Part shown: positions 41,554 to 54,680 of the stretch, piece after piece
How the letters are laid out: the number at the start of each line of letters is the position of its first letter
Numbering within the stretch: the first letter of the stretch is position 1
NCBI GenBank assembly: GCA_036873755.1
Contig: JAVTVY010036923.1
Location: 1-64,000, forward strand
DNA: 64,000 nt
From: Hanleya hanleyi
Taxonomy: Eukaryota; Mollusca; Polyplacophora; Lepidopleurida; Hanleyidae
Reading direction: 5' to 3'
Translations under genes and position numbers: made by a program
Notes under the pieces: model-generated
The model's database searches: none
The model's input: only the letters and a program-made list of their open reading frames with translations
What the model was told of the DNA's origin: nothing

Positions 41554-43770
41554 AAGTAAGAGTGTACGCCTATATCTTGTTATAGTAATGGACGAATTAT
41601 TGTAATAGGGAACATGCATCCGTATATACTATGTAGTGTTTCATTTTATTCTAGAATAATAAAATAAATAGTCTGCGATGGCCTTAGCATGCGCCAGTGC
41701 TCTGCGATATAGTTGGTGGTAAACTCTCCCAGTCATGTGATTCACACTGTCTACTCTATGATGTTCTGAACTACTGATGGTTGACGTATGGTATTCTGGC
41801 TATATTTAAATCCCAGTCGTAAGGGTATTCTATCGATCTTGATGCAAACTACAGTAGGACAGTTTAACCCAAACACATCAGTTTATAGAGAAGCGATGAA
41901 AGTAAAAAGTATGGAGAGACTAACGAATTTCAATGCTATTTCATCGTCTTAGGCAAAGCGCCATTACACTGTCAGTAAACTTTTCTGTTGATTTAGATTA
42001 ACGTTTGCTACGCAATCTCCAGCGTTGCGGGATTCTATACGAAAATAGAAATAGATATGGAAAATGTGGCGTGTTTTGAAGTTTGTCTTTAAGGGACGCG
42101 ATGTGAAATTATGATCGGCGCCTCGTCTTCTATCACCATCTGCCATCTCTAACATCTTGAGCTATTTCCTTCGTCTGTCTCTTTGGTGAAGGCCTTTGTC
42201 GATGGAGAAACGGGATTTGTTAACAAGAGCGAAGGCAATGTTTCGAAAGGAATAAAAACAGTTTTGGTCAAACAAACATTCTTTATCTGTGCAGAGCTAT
42301 AGTAAATCTTAAATTTAAATGAATGTTCGTACACACATTTATTTGAGTTTAGATTTCATGTGGGCTCTGATAAATTTGCGTCTAAATCTCACCGCGAGAT
42401 TTTTGTTAAATTTACAGACGTGTTGTGGTGATCACAGGTTCATCCAATCACAATCTGTACCTACATGGTGGGGGAATTTAACAGAGAGACAAGCCATATA
42501 GTCCCCACTGGAATATATCATCTACACACAGGGCTGCAATAAACACGCTTTGCATAGGTTTGGTGTCCTCGTATAGATTAGTTACAACTGCTCAGCTATC
42601 TATCAATCTTTCATGGCTAAATGGTGGCGATGATATGGACCATGAATAGCTCTTTAGTCCGGACTCGCTTGTCTCCAAGCCTTTTCGAACCGGACGCGGC
42701 AAGCGACGCGGGCGAATTCGTTTGGCGAAATTGCCGCTCCTTCGCTTTGGGGGTTCCACATTATATGCGGGCTGCAAACGCAAATGCATTATCACGAGGG
42801 TCAAACAAAATGGACTAGGTCAAGGAAGAACTTCTTCTGCTTATTCTCGTCAACAGACGAAGAAAAAGATGTTGTGATTGACCAGCGGCTCGAGGCGAGC
42901 GGCGCGATTGAAAATGAGAATTGGACCTCTGCATTCGTGACGCCTTCGCCGCTTTGCTGCGTCGTGTGTGGTGTGCAAGCTAAACTCAACAACTATTGCT
43001 CCATTCGCATTCGATTTTTTTTGCGTCGCCCGCGCCGCTTCACACCGCCCGATGTGACACCAGCCTTGCAGGAAATTAGCTTATCGTTGTACATATATTT
43101 AATTTATGCCTAATCGGAGTTTGTATTAGTATTATTTTCTGCAATGAGATCCTTCGATTATGCAGGCGAAAATTCTCTGTGGACGAAGGTTTACCATTTA
43201 ATGTCGGACATGACGCTAGTATTATCCCCACTCACGCCGACGATGAACAAATACATGCTATGCTGGGAACTTCCAAAAGCAATCGGACAGGTGGAGAGTG
43301 GGGTAACTCGTGAGAGGATATATTTTCAGGCATATTGCCTTCATGCGAGGTTGTCGGGGATTTATTGCTTAACATATTAATTAACCGAAATATATATATC
43401 ACGAGGGAACCGTGTGAGGGTAACTATACTTTTCGCAGATCGTTCGTTATGTCTATAGTCCATGGTAGAGGTACGGCGAAGTTTAGAATATGTTTAAGCT
43501 ACACTACTGAGAGCGTTGGAGTGTCGATGATCAGCCACACATCTAATGACCATTTTAAACTTGTCCATTACATATTGTTTAACTCTAAAAAATACATTGT
43601 CTAATACGTTAAAATATATGCCATATTTATTTTCTTTACTATTTCTTTACTAAACTTGAAATATAGACGTCAGATCTTACTTTCAATAGGCAGCCGTGTT
43701 CGGAAGTTACAATCAATAATCTGGGTAGATCTTCCTCATATCGCACTGTGAGCTCTTAGTCGAATCAGAC
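41554..43770. other. Unassigned host DNA
   Basis: 42640-43080 is locally GC/CpG-rich with 'gcgacgcgggcgaatt' and 'gcgtcgcccgcgccg' words. It recalls the ends of PIF/Harbinger-type elements but is not clear enough to call. Otherwise nothing. Confidence 0.4.
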
Positions 43771-44435
43771 ACACTAAAGTCTGTCCATTTTAATTAGTCG
43801 TCTACTTTGGAGCTTGCCAAAAATCAGTAGTTAACCCTGCAACAATTTTCTTTTTTGCAGCGTGTAGAACAAACTGAACTCTACAAAATGACTACCATTC
43901 CTCCGTGATATCGATAATATATCACGCTTGAAATAACTTTATCATTCACTCCATATAAAACTCCAGTACAGTTGTTTATGCACCGGGCCTCAATTACATA
44001 GGGAGACGTCATAATGTATTCATACTCATTGGCACAAAGGTCATTAATGCCGAATACAGTAATAACAGGCGGTCCGTGAGAGTGTCGCATATATTTCATG
44101 CCCAGTGAAATTGCCGAACGATAAACCACACACACCTCTATGACCATACAAAGCATTGTTGACCTTTGTGCTAGACAGCACGAATACATTATGACGTCTC
44201 CCTATGTAATTGAGTCCCGGTACATGAAACAACTGTACTGGAGTTTTATATGGAGAGAATTAAAAAGTTATTTCAAACGCGATATATTATCGATATCACG
44301 GGGAAATGGTAGTCATTTTGTAGAGATTTATTTGTTATACAGGATGCAAAAAAGAAAATTTATGCAGAGTTAACTGCTGATTATTGACAAGCTCCAAAGT
44401 TGACGACTAATTAAAATAGACAGACTATAGTGACA
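43771..44435. mobile_element. Element with ~280-bp inverted arms
   Basis: Arms 43771-44055 and 44148-44435 are about 85-90% alike by eye, starting actaaagtctgtcc / (inverted) actatagtctgtct. Core of about 90 bp. A minus-strand open frame across the left arm and core (102 codons) contains MKYMRHSHGPPVITVFGIND and may be a captured gene fragment; identity unknown. Confidence 0.75.
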
Positions 44436-44459
44436 CAGTAGATAGTGTGAGCACAGGTT

Positions 44460-45293
44460 ATAGTCACCTGCAAGCCGTCTGTTATATAACTTCACGTCCA
44501 TAATCAATTTCAGACCAATTTCATATAACAGCAGCATCACTAAATTCAAAAATATAAAACAAAACAACAATCATGGTATACATAAACATAGGCTAGTTTC
44601 CTGCAAGAAAGAAGTGGTCAAGATTTTTCAATGATACCGGCAAGACAACATGATGTTCCAAAAATATCAAATCCGTATTGCTGATAAATATTCTTAATCC
44701 CGTATGATTTTCGTCGTTATCCAGAGCACGATGTATCTCAGACATGCTTTGATTGTGTCTGTTCATATCACCACCATGAGGATATTGAAGTTCACACGAC
44801 CCCTAGCTCCGGATAAACGGAATTAGACACAAGTTACGAAATGTAACGCCATAGGTGTATCGCCAAATTTGCGATTTTTTTAGTGGAGGCGCTCCGTGGT
44901 ATAGCCCTGCTTTATACAGTTCTGTAATAATGTTGTGTGAAACTGATTAAATCGTCACATTTAACACAATATCTAGCAAATGCTACTAGACGTGATATAT
45001 AGACACAATATTCCAGCCTCACTGGAATATTACATTCCAGAAAGGGATAGTTTACGAAATTGTAATCATCTCTCTTGTCGTAAAGTGGACGAGAGAGAAG
45101 CTCGCTTCATTTTGAAACAGATATGGGTCTAAATGCGTTTTTAGACATATCTGTAGTTTCCTTCAATTCTAGTATCCTTCACTGCGTCATATATATAGCG
45201 ATTGTACACAGCGAGAAAATCGTCTAAAAAGCTTTTGGTGGATGAGAAGGAAAGGGCTTTGAAATGATCGGTTTTTGAAAGTGTCTGCATTTA
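44460..45293 (-). mobile_element. RT family copy, 3' two thirds
   Basis: Minus strand: a degenerate catalytic box LDDFLA (for YIDDLL), the C-terminal domain and the 3' UTR, with many stops. Confidence 0.75.
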
Positions 45294-45504
45294 GTCGTTA
45301 GTTGAGAAATGAAAAATTCAGACAAAGAAACATCCTCTGCGTGTATTAGAGCTAAAGAATGCTTCATGGCTTCTGATGTTAATATATCGGCGATCAGTTT
45401 TCTTGAATACCGATACTATTAATGAACTAAGGCATAGAGAGTCGAGAGATGTTGATACATGTCTGTACTGACTGTTTTGCATCAAATTAATATTATACAA
45501 TTAC

Positions 45505-45630
45505 AGTCTTTTGATGAGGTCAATATGCGGTTTTGTGGACGGGAAAACAATATTCACCGAGGCCGAAGGCCGAGGTGAATATTGTTTTCTCAGGTCCACA
45601 AAACCACATATTGACCGATATCAAAAGACT
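45505..45630. mobile_element. Foldback element, 126 bp
   Basis: Arms of about 62 bp: agtcttttgatgaggtcaat / inverted, through gtgaatattgttttc to a ccgaaggcc centre. Imperfect pairing continues about 15 bp on each side. Confidence 0.85.
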
Positions 45631-46529
45631 ATAATTGTTTTATTATATGATACTGACGTCTCCTTCTCGTTAAATTGGTGAAAGCAGTTAGAATATAGCA
45701 TATAATAAGGTATTTCCTTTACTCCCGACGATCTCGTACCTGCTGTCAGCCAAATTGTACACCGACGGCCAATCCAACGACTATTTTCATTGGCTGAGCA
45801 GACGCATACGTCACGCCGAGTCAATATCACATTTATGGACCCGCTTCAGAGTCAATATGGAAAATTAGCGACAGCCACGTGACGGCGAATGGTCCAATGG
45901 AGAAAGAGTAACACGCACAGTCATATAATAACCACATACATTCAACGCCAGAGTTTTTAGAAATAGTGGCGCAATACAGTTCTCAAAAGGTTTTTACCTC
46001 GTCATCAGGGTTGAAAGAAGCTTGATGGTGCATCTTCTAGAACCAGTTATAAACCTGGATTTGTATGGCGTTTTATGCATTTTGGGGGTGCATTACACAG
46101 TTGGTATATTGTGAGATGTGGCTGGAAGATAAATACTAGATTTGCTAGACGTTTTTGCGAATTGAGGCTGCTTAGAACTTGTTGTCCTTGGGAAAGGGTA
46201 CTTATGGCAATATTGCGTTTTGTGTCAACGAAATTGCTCTTGGTGAGGTCCAGTAAATCACCGGGCTCTGTAGGTTCAGCATTTTCTCGCTTTGACCACT
46301 TAATAAAGTACTATTCCCCTGCAATCAGAACTATCTTCTTATTGTTAGATGAAATCTCTCAGAGGTAACGCATACAGCGTAAGCTATATGTATACTATAG
46401 GGTGTATTATAAACCCGCTTTTTCCGTTCGGGCCGTTTCTTCCATCTAACGGTCACATAGTTAAGAACTTTGACTTGATATGCCTTGATGACGTGATATG
46501 GCTAATACAACATTGTTCTTTGATATTTG
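45631..46529. other. Unassigned host DNA
   Basis: 97-codon open frame at 46075-46368 without known motif. Nothing else. Confidence 0.4.
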
Positions 46530-46650
46530 TAACTAATATCGCTCACATCGGTGCTAGGGGCCATGAAGGCATGTCATTCGAGTTATCTACATGAACAGCT
46601 ACAATAAAAGCGTGGATGAAATACAAATCATGGCATGGATTATTTCTGGT
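46530..46650 (+). mobile_element. 3' UTR fragment related to the 17-kb and 28-kb repeats
   Basis: cggtgctaggggccatgaag and 'acaataaaagcgtgg' in plus orientation match the inverted sense of those repeats. Confidence 0.5.
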
Positions 46651-48210
46651 CCTTGGCCTGTGGGGTTATATGACTTCATCTCAATACTCCGGCGTCTATT
46701 CCCACATCTGAATATATTGCATTTAAACGATCGTGAATCAGCCCACTATTAAACTTTCTCCAACCGTGAATGCAATGTCTCCGTTGTTTGGGTTCAAATA
46801 GCTGGGTAATATCAGATATATTTGGATGACGGTTTGTTACATTGCCTAGCCCTTTGACATTATCATTTGAACCGCACGGAAACACTGATCCAATTTCTAG
46901 CATCCAGAATAGTTTCCACTCTCGGATTTCTCTCAAATCCAAAGGCGGGATCCTTGGTAGTTGGATAGACGGCGTCTATGACCTGATTACTAAAGTTGTC
47001 TCAGCCATGGTCGGGGACAGAAAAATGCTTACGTTCAAACGATTGCTTTTTCCTAACGGGTATTCTAATTTTCACTTTCGTCTGACGAAAATGTGTCGTT
47101 ATAACGAGTATTCTATAAGCGGGAATTCTATCAGTTTTCTCGCTGTATTCTCTCTGACTATTTATCTCGGTCACTCATTTAAAAAAACAGCCAATGCCAC
47201 ATTTTGTGACGCTGATTGAAATGTCCAAATCCTGCAAATGATCTAGAAAATGTTACTAGAGATATTCCTAGCTTTTATGTCTCGTACGATAATAAACACA
47301 TGCACATAACTGGAGCGGAAGAAGCTGTTGGTGGGTTTCGATGATGATACAAAATCGCACGATATTGTAAAATATCTTGATATCAAATAGATTTCCAGGG
47401 TTGACTTAGACACTGGGGCTGAGTTGGATCACTTGATGGAGATGTGTTCATTTGAGACACGTTCTCTTGCAACAAAATCGTCATATCAAGCAATCGGTGA
47501 CCATGCAGTCATCGTTCATAGAACATCCCGTCTTTGAAGTGGAAAACCCTGTTCACACGACACTATAACACATCGTTGTTCACATCCCCGCGAGCCAGTG
47601 TATCGATCGATCTGCTAGGATCGATACACTGGCTTGGTTAGTTATCTATAGCAGTTCTGGATATAAATAGATCAATGGGTTTCCTCTGAATCAAATCAAT
47701 CAGTGAACGCGCTAAGCTAGCTGATTATGCCAATCCGCTGCAAGATAGATGTGAATTTCATTGCTGGCCAGTGTACTTTGATTTTGGACGGAAATCGACA
47801 TCGGGAGTCAAAGCAAAAACCGCAGGCTTGGGATACCGACATACTTGACATGCAAAGCAAGCGCGGGGTATGAAATGTACAAGACTGTATAATCTGACAA
47901 TGAAGGAAACGGCCCAAGAACTCATTCGAATCACCAAAAATTCCCAGGTAAACCCTCGGCGAGGATTTAGGATTTACCTGGACTTGTGAAGATGCGTTTG
48001 CTCATTGCTCATGTGCTCAAATAGACTGATTGTATTCAGGATACACCATTAAAAGTCATTAAGGTTTATGTTGAATTTCAGTAAATTGTTGAACTCAATA
48101 CATTCTCACATTTAAAAGAACTCTCCTTTTCTATTCGAGGGTAATAAATGTTGTCATATCAAAACTGTCTGGCGCAAGTATTTCTGAGAGAAATTGCGTA
48201 CAAATAGAAC
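46651..48210. other. Unassigned host DNA
   Basis: Holds one perfect 16-bp-stem hairpin at 47593-47634 (agccagtgtatcgatc). No gene. Confidence 0.45.
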
Positions 48211-48419
48211 CACAGGCCCGCAAAACAAGAGTTTTGGGGGGGTGTGGACGGTGGTATTATACGGTGACGTGTCGAATTATGGGGTCTCTATATATACCCC
48301 CATGCTTTATATAATGTTGATTTATATAAAGCATGGGGTTATATATAGAGACCCTATATTTCGACACGTCACCGTAATACCACCGTCCACTTCAAAAACT
48401 CTTGTTTTGCGGGCCTGTG
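48211..48419. mobile_element. hAT-like foldback MITE with 8-bp target duplication
   Basis: Ends cacaggcccgcaaaacaaga and its exact inverse; arms of about 100 bp with a few mismatches meeting at 48310. AATAGAAC at 48203-48210 is repeated at 48420-48427. An 8-bp duplication and CA-starting ends fit the hAT superfamily. Confidence 0.88.
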
Positions 48420-48427
48420 AATAGAAC

Positions 48428-49254
48428 ACAATTGATTATGTGTATACGTGTATGTCCAAATGTATAAACCAGCTATGATACCCGGTACACAGCCCGTATG
48501 CATGTATCTATCAACTACTCAAGGGATAAATCACTATGCAGTGTTTTGACATGCCCTTTCCCTAGTTTTCTGATGTGTCTAATCCCCAAGCGTATAATAA
48601 TATTGCATAATGAACTGAGATAATGGATTTTCATGTTCCGGTAATTAAAGGATAATACATGTTTTATATAAATCACGTGCACGTGATTAATTAGTGCATC
48701 GCTTGTACAAAACATCAACCAGCCCGTGGCATTAAACAACAAACCATGTACATGTACCATTATCCATGTCACTGCTACAAAAATACACAATGAAATGTAT
48801 CATATACATTATTTTGGAAATGAACACTTTATAGGGTAGATACCTCATGTAAGCTACTATTGTCAAGACCTTCTCAATATCAATGCTAACTTGGATGCTT
48901 ACTTTGACGACAGATATGCACTATAAAATGTATATATTTTGTTTTGTTTATTCAAAGAATATGGGTAATTGCTACTACACGACCATGCTTCAAATTACAT
49001 CTTTTCCCCACGGTGAGCGTCATTTGGTCGACTTTTGCCCCGATCGAAGGCTGTGATAAAAGTGTCATGGGAGACTTTTACCAGCTATAACAACAGTAAT
49101 ATAATTTATTGTGACGGTAAGCTTATGTAAGTCTATTCCAATTAATGCTGAATAAGGGAATAGTAAATGGAAAATAAATAGATTCAGTCGATCGAAAATG
49201 TTCGAGGATGCAACCCATTTCCTCATGGAGTAAAGTAAATAGCAAGCCTCAAAT
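48428..49254. other. Unassigned host DNA
   Basis: Nothing identified. Confidence 0.4.
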
Positions 49255-49412
49255 CCGACATTCAATATTCAGCCGTCGTCCATAAAAGAATTTCCACGTC
49301 AATAATCGAAATACCTATGTCGTATGACAGTTAGCGCCAATTCCAAATATATATGAAATACAACAATGAAAACACAAGATGGTATCCTACGAGGGAGAAG
49401 CCCTCAACAGTT
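49255..49412 (-). mobile_element. RT family 3' fragment
   Basis: 'attcagccgtcgtccataaa' and following UTR blocks of the family. Confidence 0.65.
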
Positions 49413-49434
49413 CATTATTTCTAAATGTACCAAT

Positions 49435-51862
49435 TACAAGCGTCTGGTCCGTCATTCATAATTCAGCCGTCGTCCATTAGAGAATATCCGCGTCGATAAT
49501 CCAAAGACCTATTCCATATTCCATATAACAGTATTAGCATCTAATTCAACAAGAGTTCAATTGAACCCAAAATACGCCCGTAAAAAATACAGTCGATAAA
49601 CAACATTTTTATCTCTTGAATTTTGTTATAGACAAAGGTTAACCATACAAATGAACCTGCCTGGACTGTATGTTGTTTGTATTGTTGCAATTGTCATAAT
49701 ACTGCACATGTATAAGCCATCATTGTTGTATAAGTGGTGTAGGCAGGTTTGGAAGTCAGATCGGGGGAGGGGGGGGGAGGTACATAAGGGCCTGGAGCGG
49801 TATTTGTGGAAGCAGGTAGAACTCCAGTTACTCTTACTCTGTGGGGGTGCATGTTCCCCCACCCCCGGTTATGAGCTTATGTATGCATCAGTAACTTTAA
49901 AACAAAATTTGGCTTACTATAAGCTGCAAAAGTAAGCTCATCAGCCTGATGAATGGGGTCAAAATGACAGTAGGTGCCAAAATACAAGAATTTCAGACTA
50001 AAATCAAGGGGAGTAACTGAAGAAAACATCGAATCAGTTGCGTTCACGAGGACAGTAGGTGTCAAATAAAAGATTTCAGACCAGAATCATGGGGAGTAAC
50101 TCAAGAAACTGTCGAATCAACTTGAAAAAAGTTCGTGCACATGTGCACTTGGCACCAATCATGGGTACCTAATTTCAAAAGAATGCAATGAAACCCCTAG
50201 GATGGGTTTCGTTCAGGAGGACTGTAGGTGCCAAATAAAAGGATTCCAGACTAAAATCAAGGGGGGTAACTCAAGAAAACGTTGAATTGGTTCGAAAAAA
50301 GTTCATGCGCATCTACACATGATACTGATCATGTGTACCAAATTTAAATCCATTTGAAAACTCTGGGACGAGTTGCATTCACGACGAAGATAGTAGGTGC
50401 CTAATACAAGGATTTCAGACCAAAATCAAGGGGAGTAACTCAAGAATATGTCGAATCGGGTCGAAAAAAGTTAGTGCACATCTACACATGGTACCGATCA
50501 TGTGTACCAAATTTCAGAAGAATCCATTGAAAACTCTGGGACGAGTTGCGTTGATGAAGACAGTAGATGCCAAATACAAGGATTTCAGACCAAAATCAAG
50601 GGGAGTAACTCAAGAAAACATCGAATCGGACCGAAAAAAGTACATGCACATCTACACATGGTACCGATCATGTGTACCAAATTTCAGAAGAATCCATTGA
50701 AAACTCTGGGACGAGTTGCGTTGTCAAAGACAGTAGGTGCCAAATACAAGGCTTTCAGACCAAAATCAAGGGGAGCAACTCAAGAAAAAGTCGAATCGAG
50801 TCGAAAAAAATTCATGCACATCTACACATGGTATCGATCATGTGTATCAAATTTCAGAAGAATCCATTGAAAACTCTGGAACGAGTTGCGTTGACGAAGA
50901 CAGCAGGTGCTAAATACAAGAATTTCAGACCAAAATCAAGGGGAGTAACTCAAGAAAACATTGAATCGGGTCGAAAAAGGTTCGTGCACATCTACACATG
51001 GTATCGATCATGTGTACCAAATTTCAGAAGAATCCATTGAAAACTCTGAGACGAGTTACGTTGACGAAGACAGTAGGTACCAAATGCAAGGATTTCAGAC
51101 CAAACTCAAGGGGAGTAACTCAAGAAAACGTCGAATCGAGCCGAAAAAAGTTCATGCACATCTACACATGGTACCGATCACGTGGACCAAATATCAAAAG
51201 AATCCACTGAAAACTCTAGGACGAGTTGCGTTGACGAGAAAAGTTAACGGACGGACGGACGGGCGGACGGACGGACGGACGACGCCATACCATAATACGT
51301 CCCGTCAAATTTGACGGGCGTATAAAAAGACAATCATAGTATACATAAACATAGGCTGGTTTCCTGCAAGAGAGAAGCGGTCAACAGTTTGCAATGATGC
51401 GGGCAAAAATATCAAATCCGTACCGCTGATCTGTATTCTTAATCCATAATATTCGTTGTAAAGTCGTCATCTAAAGAATGATGTATCTCAGTCACGCTTT
51501 GATTGTGACTGTTCATATGAGTACCATGAGGATCTTGAAGTACATGGGTTCATACGGCCCCTAGCTCCGGGTTAAGCGGAATTAGACACAAGTTACGAAA
51601 CGTAACGCCATAGATCTTGCACGCTACGCTCGTATTTTGCTATCAGCATGCCATATGTATCGCCAAATTTGAGAAACTTTGAGTGGAGGCGCTTGATGGT
51701 GTAGCCCTGTTTTATAAGTTTCTGCAACAATGTTTTGTGACGTTGATTAAAATCTTCTTATTTAACACAGGATCTAGCAAATGCTACTAGGCGTGATATG
51801 TATACGCCATATGCAGGTCCCACTGGAATATTACTGTCCAGAAAGGGATAGTTTACGAGCAA
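49435..51862 (-). mobile_element. RT family copy split by a 1.77-kb insertion
   Basis: 49435-49549 (3' terminus) and 51325-51862 (3' UTR plus C-terminal codons) are adjacent in the 33.74-kb copy: 'gcatctaattcaa' resumes as 'aaagacaatcatagtatac'. Confidence 0.85.
49550..51324. mobile_element. Inserted element carrying a ~170-bp tandem array
   Basis: Contains seven or eight units; 'gacgagttgcgtt' recurs at about 50368, 50539, 50710, 50881 and 51221 (one variant at 51050). Then a (ggac)n run and an 18-bp perfect palindrome, cccgtcaaatttgacggg, at 51301-51318. Near its ends are tacgcccgt (49573-49581) and acgggcgta (51314-51322), possible short inverted ends. Open frames through the array are repeat by-products. 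Confidence 0.8.
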
Positions 51863-52596
51863 TCCCAAGCAATATATTGTCGTTAGGTGTCCACATACAT
51901 GTACCCATGGATTTATTAGGTCACACTAATTTGAACTTTGTGGAAACAAATTTGAAGTCGCTCTGTCACAGAGTTTATTGACTTATTTACTTTGTTATTA
52001 TTAATTCATTAACTTAAATTATGTTTATATTCAATAACTTTAACCTGTCATTTTAGTATTTCGTCGGTATAAAAGTATTTCATGTCAGAGTATTGCCTGT
52101 ATGCGTATAGTTTTACTTGGGTAAATTGACACCTTAATCTTTAATCCCTATATCTTTGATTACCTCTGAATAGGCTGTGTTTTGTAGCATGCTCTAATCC
52201 GTTCGTTGTATTTCATTTGTTCTTTGCATAATTATTGCTCTTGTTTCCACTTGTATTCCTCTGTTGATAGTTACCATACGTTTATATTCCTCTGTTGATA
52301 ATTACCATACGTTTACGTCACATTCTCCCTATAAATTCAATATCAGCCATAATCATAAACCAGTTTTATGGATATCCAAATCTACGGACATTGTGATTTA
52401 TAGCTTTTGGAATCCTAACTCTAATTATCCGGAGATCCGATTTAGTATATTTGTCAATGTTTAAATGGGAGTCATCTATAAACGTTCTTCATGTTCAACG
52501 AGTGACTTTTCCTTCAAATCATTTACCGCAACAGACCTCTGTTACACTTCTCTCCCTTTTCTTCCGACATTTCACCAGGATTACTATGGTCTTACA
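51863..52596. other. Unassigned AT-rich host DNA
   Basis: A 33-bp direct duplication (ttcctctgttgata) at about 52255-52318. No gene. Confidence 0.5.
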
Positions 52597-52940
52597 ACAC
52601 ATACGAGGGAAGTGGGAAGAGGCACCGACATACTGACAGAGCCACATGACTCCACAGTATAGTCTTCTGGTTAACCTATTCTAAAGCACATACCAAGAAT
52701 CTAACGATTCGTGATAGGTGTTGTATCTCAGGTACGCTTTTATTGTACATGTTCATGTGGCAACTTGGATGACATGACCACACGGTCCCTAGCACCGGCA
52801 TAAGAGGTATTAGATACAAATCTAGAGAGCTATGATGAAAATGCTCTGACAACTCGTATATTAGTAATTGGTGAGCTGTGTCAACTCGTGCACTGGAGAT
52901 TGTTGAGCTGTGTCGTCGTCAGATGAAAATGACTGCATTT
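52597..52940 (-). repeat. Single copy of the 28.5-kb repeat unit
   Basis: acaacacatacgagggaagt and the following blocks match the units at 28457-29995. Confidence 0.8.
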
Positions 52941-54048
52941 AATCACACAGAACAGTCGAACCAAAACAGGTTATAGGTGAATGCGAAAGTAAATGCAAAC
53001 CTAATAATCGATTAAATAGCGGCTTGCTTAGATCTCAACATTTGTTACAGGTAGCTATAAAATTTGACACTTGGTTGAAGAAAATTAGTGGAGACAAGCT
53101 GTTTATGTTTTAAAGAGCTCAAAGGTGAACCGAATGAGACATACAAATCATTTGACTTAGTTACCGAATCAGCATGTGATGTTTTTCGTTGAGTGAGAAC
53201 TCAACTCAAACTTGTTATCCTAAACGTGTCTGTGATAGAACATTGATTAAGCGATGCAAACATCATATATGTTTCAACGGATCATATCCATACATGATAT
53301 ACTTTTATGTAGGGTTGGGGTTTTGTTAGGGTATGTTTGTTTGGGTCATCGTCGCTGTGTGACCAATCAGGTTAGGTGCGACGTTAAACGTCAAACAACC
53401 TACTAACTAGGGCGGGCTCTGATATCCAAGTGATCCATTTTAGATGTCAGTGTCCGGGCTGGGTTAAAGCATAGCAAGCGAACACTCATATCTGAGGGAC
53501 CAGCGTTTCCGTTACACCGGTACTAACCGTGTTATTGTGCCTTAATTGTCATACTAATTGATTCTTTTAGATTATAAGGAACATATGAACGTTGAAATCA
53601 ACATAATTTGTGTGGTAGGCGGACTGCGAACAAAACTTTCGCCGTGTAAATCTGACAACGAACCAAAAAAATATATAACCGAAGACAGTGACTAAAATTA
53701 TAGTAAGGTAATATAAGATTGTGGGCAATCTCTGTTTGTAGGGCTCGTATTTTACGTTTGACCTTGCCAGGACTTCCTTTATCGCTAACACCTGCAATAA
53801 TAGGGTCAAATTCGCCAAGCCGTAAGTCAAGCTATCAAATTGAGCTTGAGCTGGTATCGCCCACCCTCAAATTAGGGTGATAGTACATCACCCGGCCAAT
53901 CTATTTTCTTCGACGTGTGCGCAACCAGATTGTGAACATATGTGGAGCAATTGTATAGGAAGTATATATATCACAATTTTCGTCATTCACACGATTTATC
54001 GAACACTGAAATTTACCTGAGCATGATGAGATGGAAATATCGTTGGAA
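52941..54048. other. Unassigned host DNA
   Basis: 87-codon minus open frame at 53567-53830 has one hydrophobic stretch but no family. 53370-53400 ('gcgacgttaaacgtcaaac') resembles the tail of a SINE/LINE. Confidence 0.4.
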
Positions 54049-54190
54049 ATAAACATTATTTCTGAATCTAGAACGTAGGGCTATCACATCAAATAAACAT
54101 TATTTCTGAATCTAGAACGTAGGGCTATCACATCAAATAAACATTATTTCTGAATCTAGAATGTAGGGCTATCACATCAAATAAACATTC
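54049..54190. repeat. ~47-bp tandem repeat, three units
   Basis: aataaacattatttctgaat ... gggctatcacatcaa. Confidence 0.9.
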
Positions 54191-54202
54191 AAGTCAATTT
54201 TG

Positions 54203-54585
54203 CTTTCAGTAGTCAACCACATCTTGTTATTACTTGTCTTTGGTATTCAACTTTAAAAGCTTTTTTGTCAAGTGTTTCCCCAGAAAGACAGTCCAAGCCT
54301 TTCATTAGAGATTCGATGGGGATGAGGGTATGTGATGAGAATTTTCAAAATCAAGACTATGCATCCGAAAGCAAAGTTCCTTGACTCCCATTCATCGCTC
54401 GTTCGTTCACGGAATGCCGTAATAATAAGGTATAGAAACATCGAGGGATTTTGCTTTAGTAGTCAACCACATCTTGTTATTACTTGTCTTTGGTATTCAA
54501 CTTTAAAATCTTTTTTGTCAAGTGTTTCCCCAGAAAGACAGTCCAAGCCTTTTATTAGAGATTCGATGGGGATGAGGGTATGCCG
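54203..54585. repeat. ~135-bp direct duplication
   Basis: 'gtagtcaaccacatcttgtt' through 'gattcgatggggatgagggt' at 54203-54330 and again at 54446-54585, with 115 bp between. Confidence 0.9.
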
Positions 54586-54587
54586 TA

Positions 54588-54680
54588 ATATGGAATAGGT
54601 CTTTGGATTATGGACGCGGATATTCTCTAATGGACGACGGCTGAATTATGGATGACGGACTAGACGCTTGTAATTCCTAC
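54588..54680 (+). mobile_element. RT family 3' terminus
   Basis: Starts 'ggaataggtctttggattat', ends 'gactagacgcttgtaat'; directly abuts the preceding duplication. A minus-strand scrap of the same terminus lies at 54815-54872. Confidence 0.75.

Noticed and set aside
50488..51314. Several overlapping plus-strand open frames of 70-122 codons
   Set aside because: Each is the same 170-bp satellite unit read in shifted frames; sequence identity follows the DNA period, not a protein domain.
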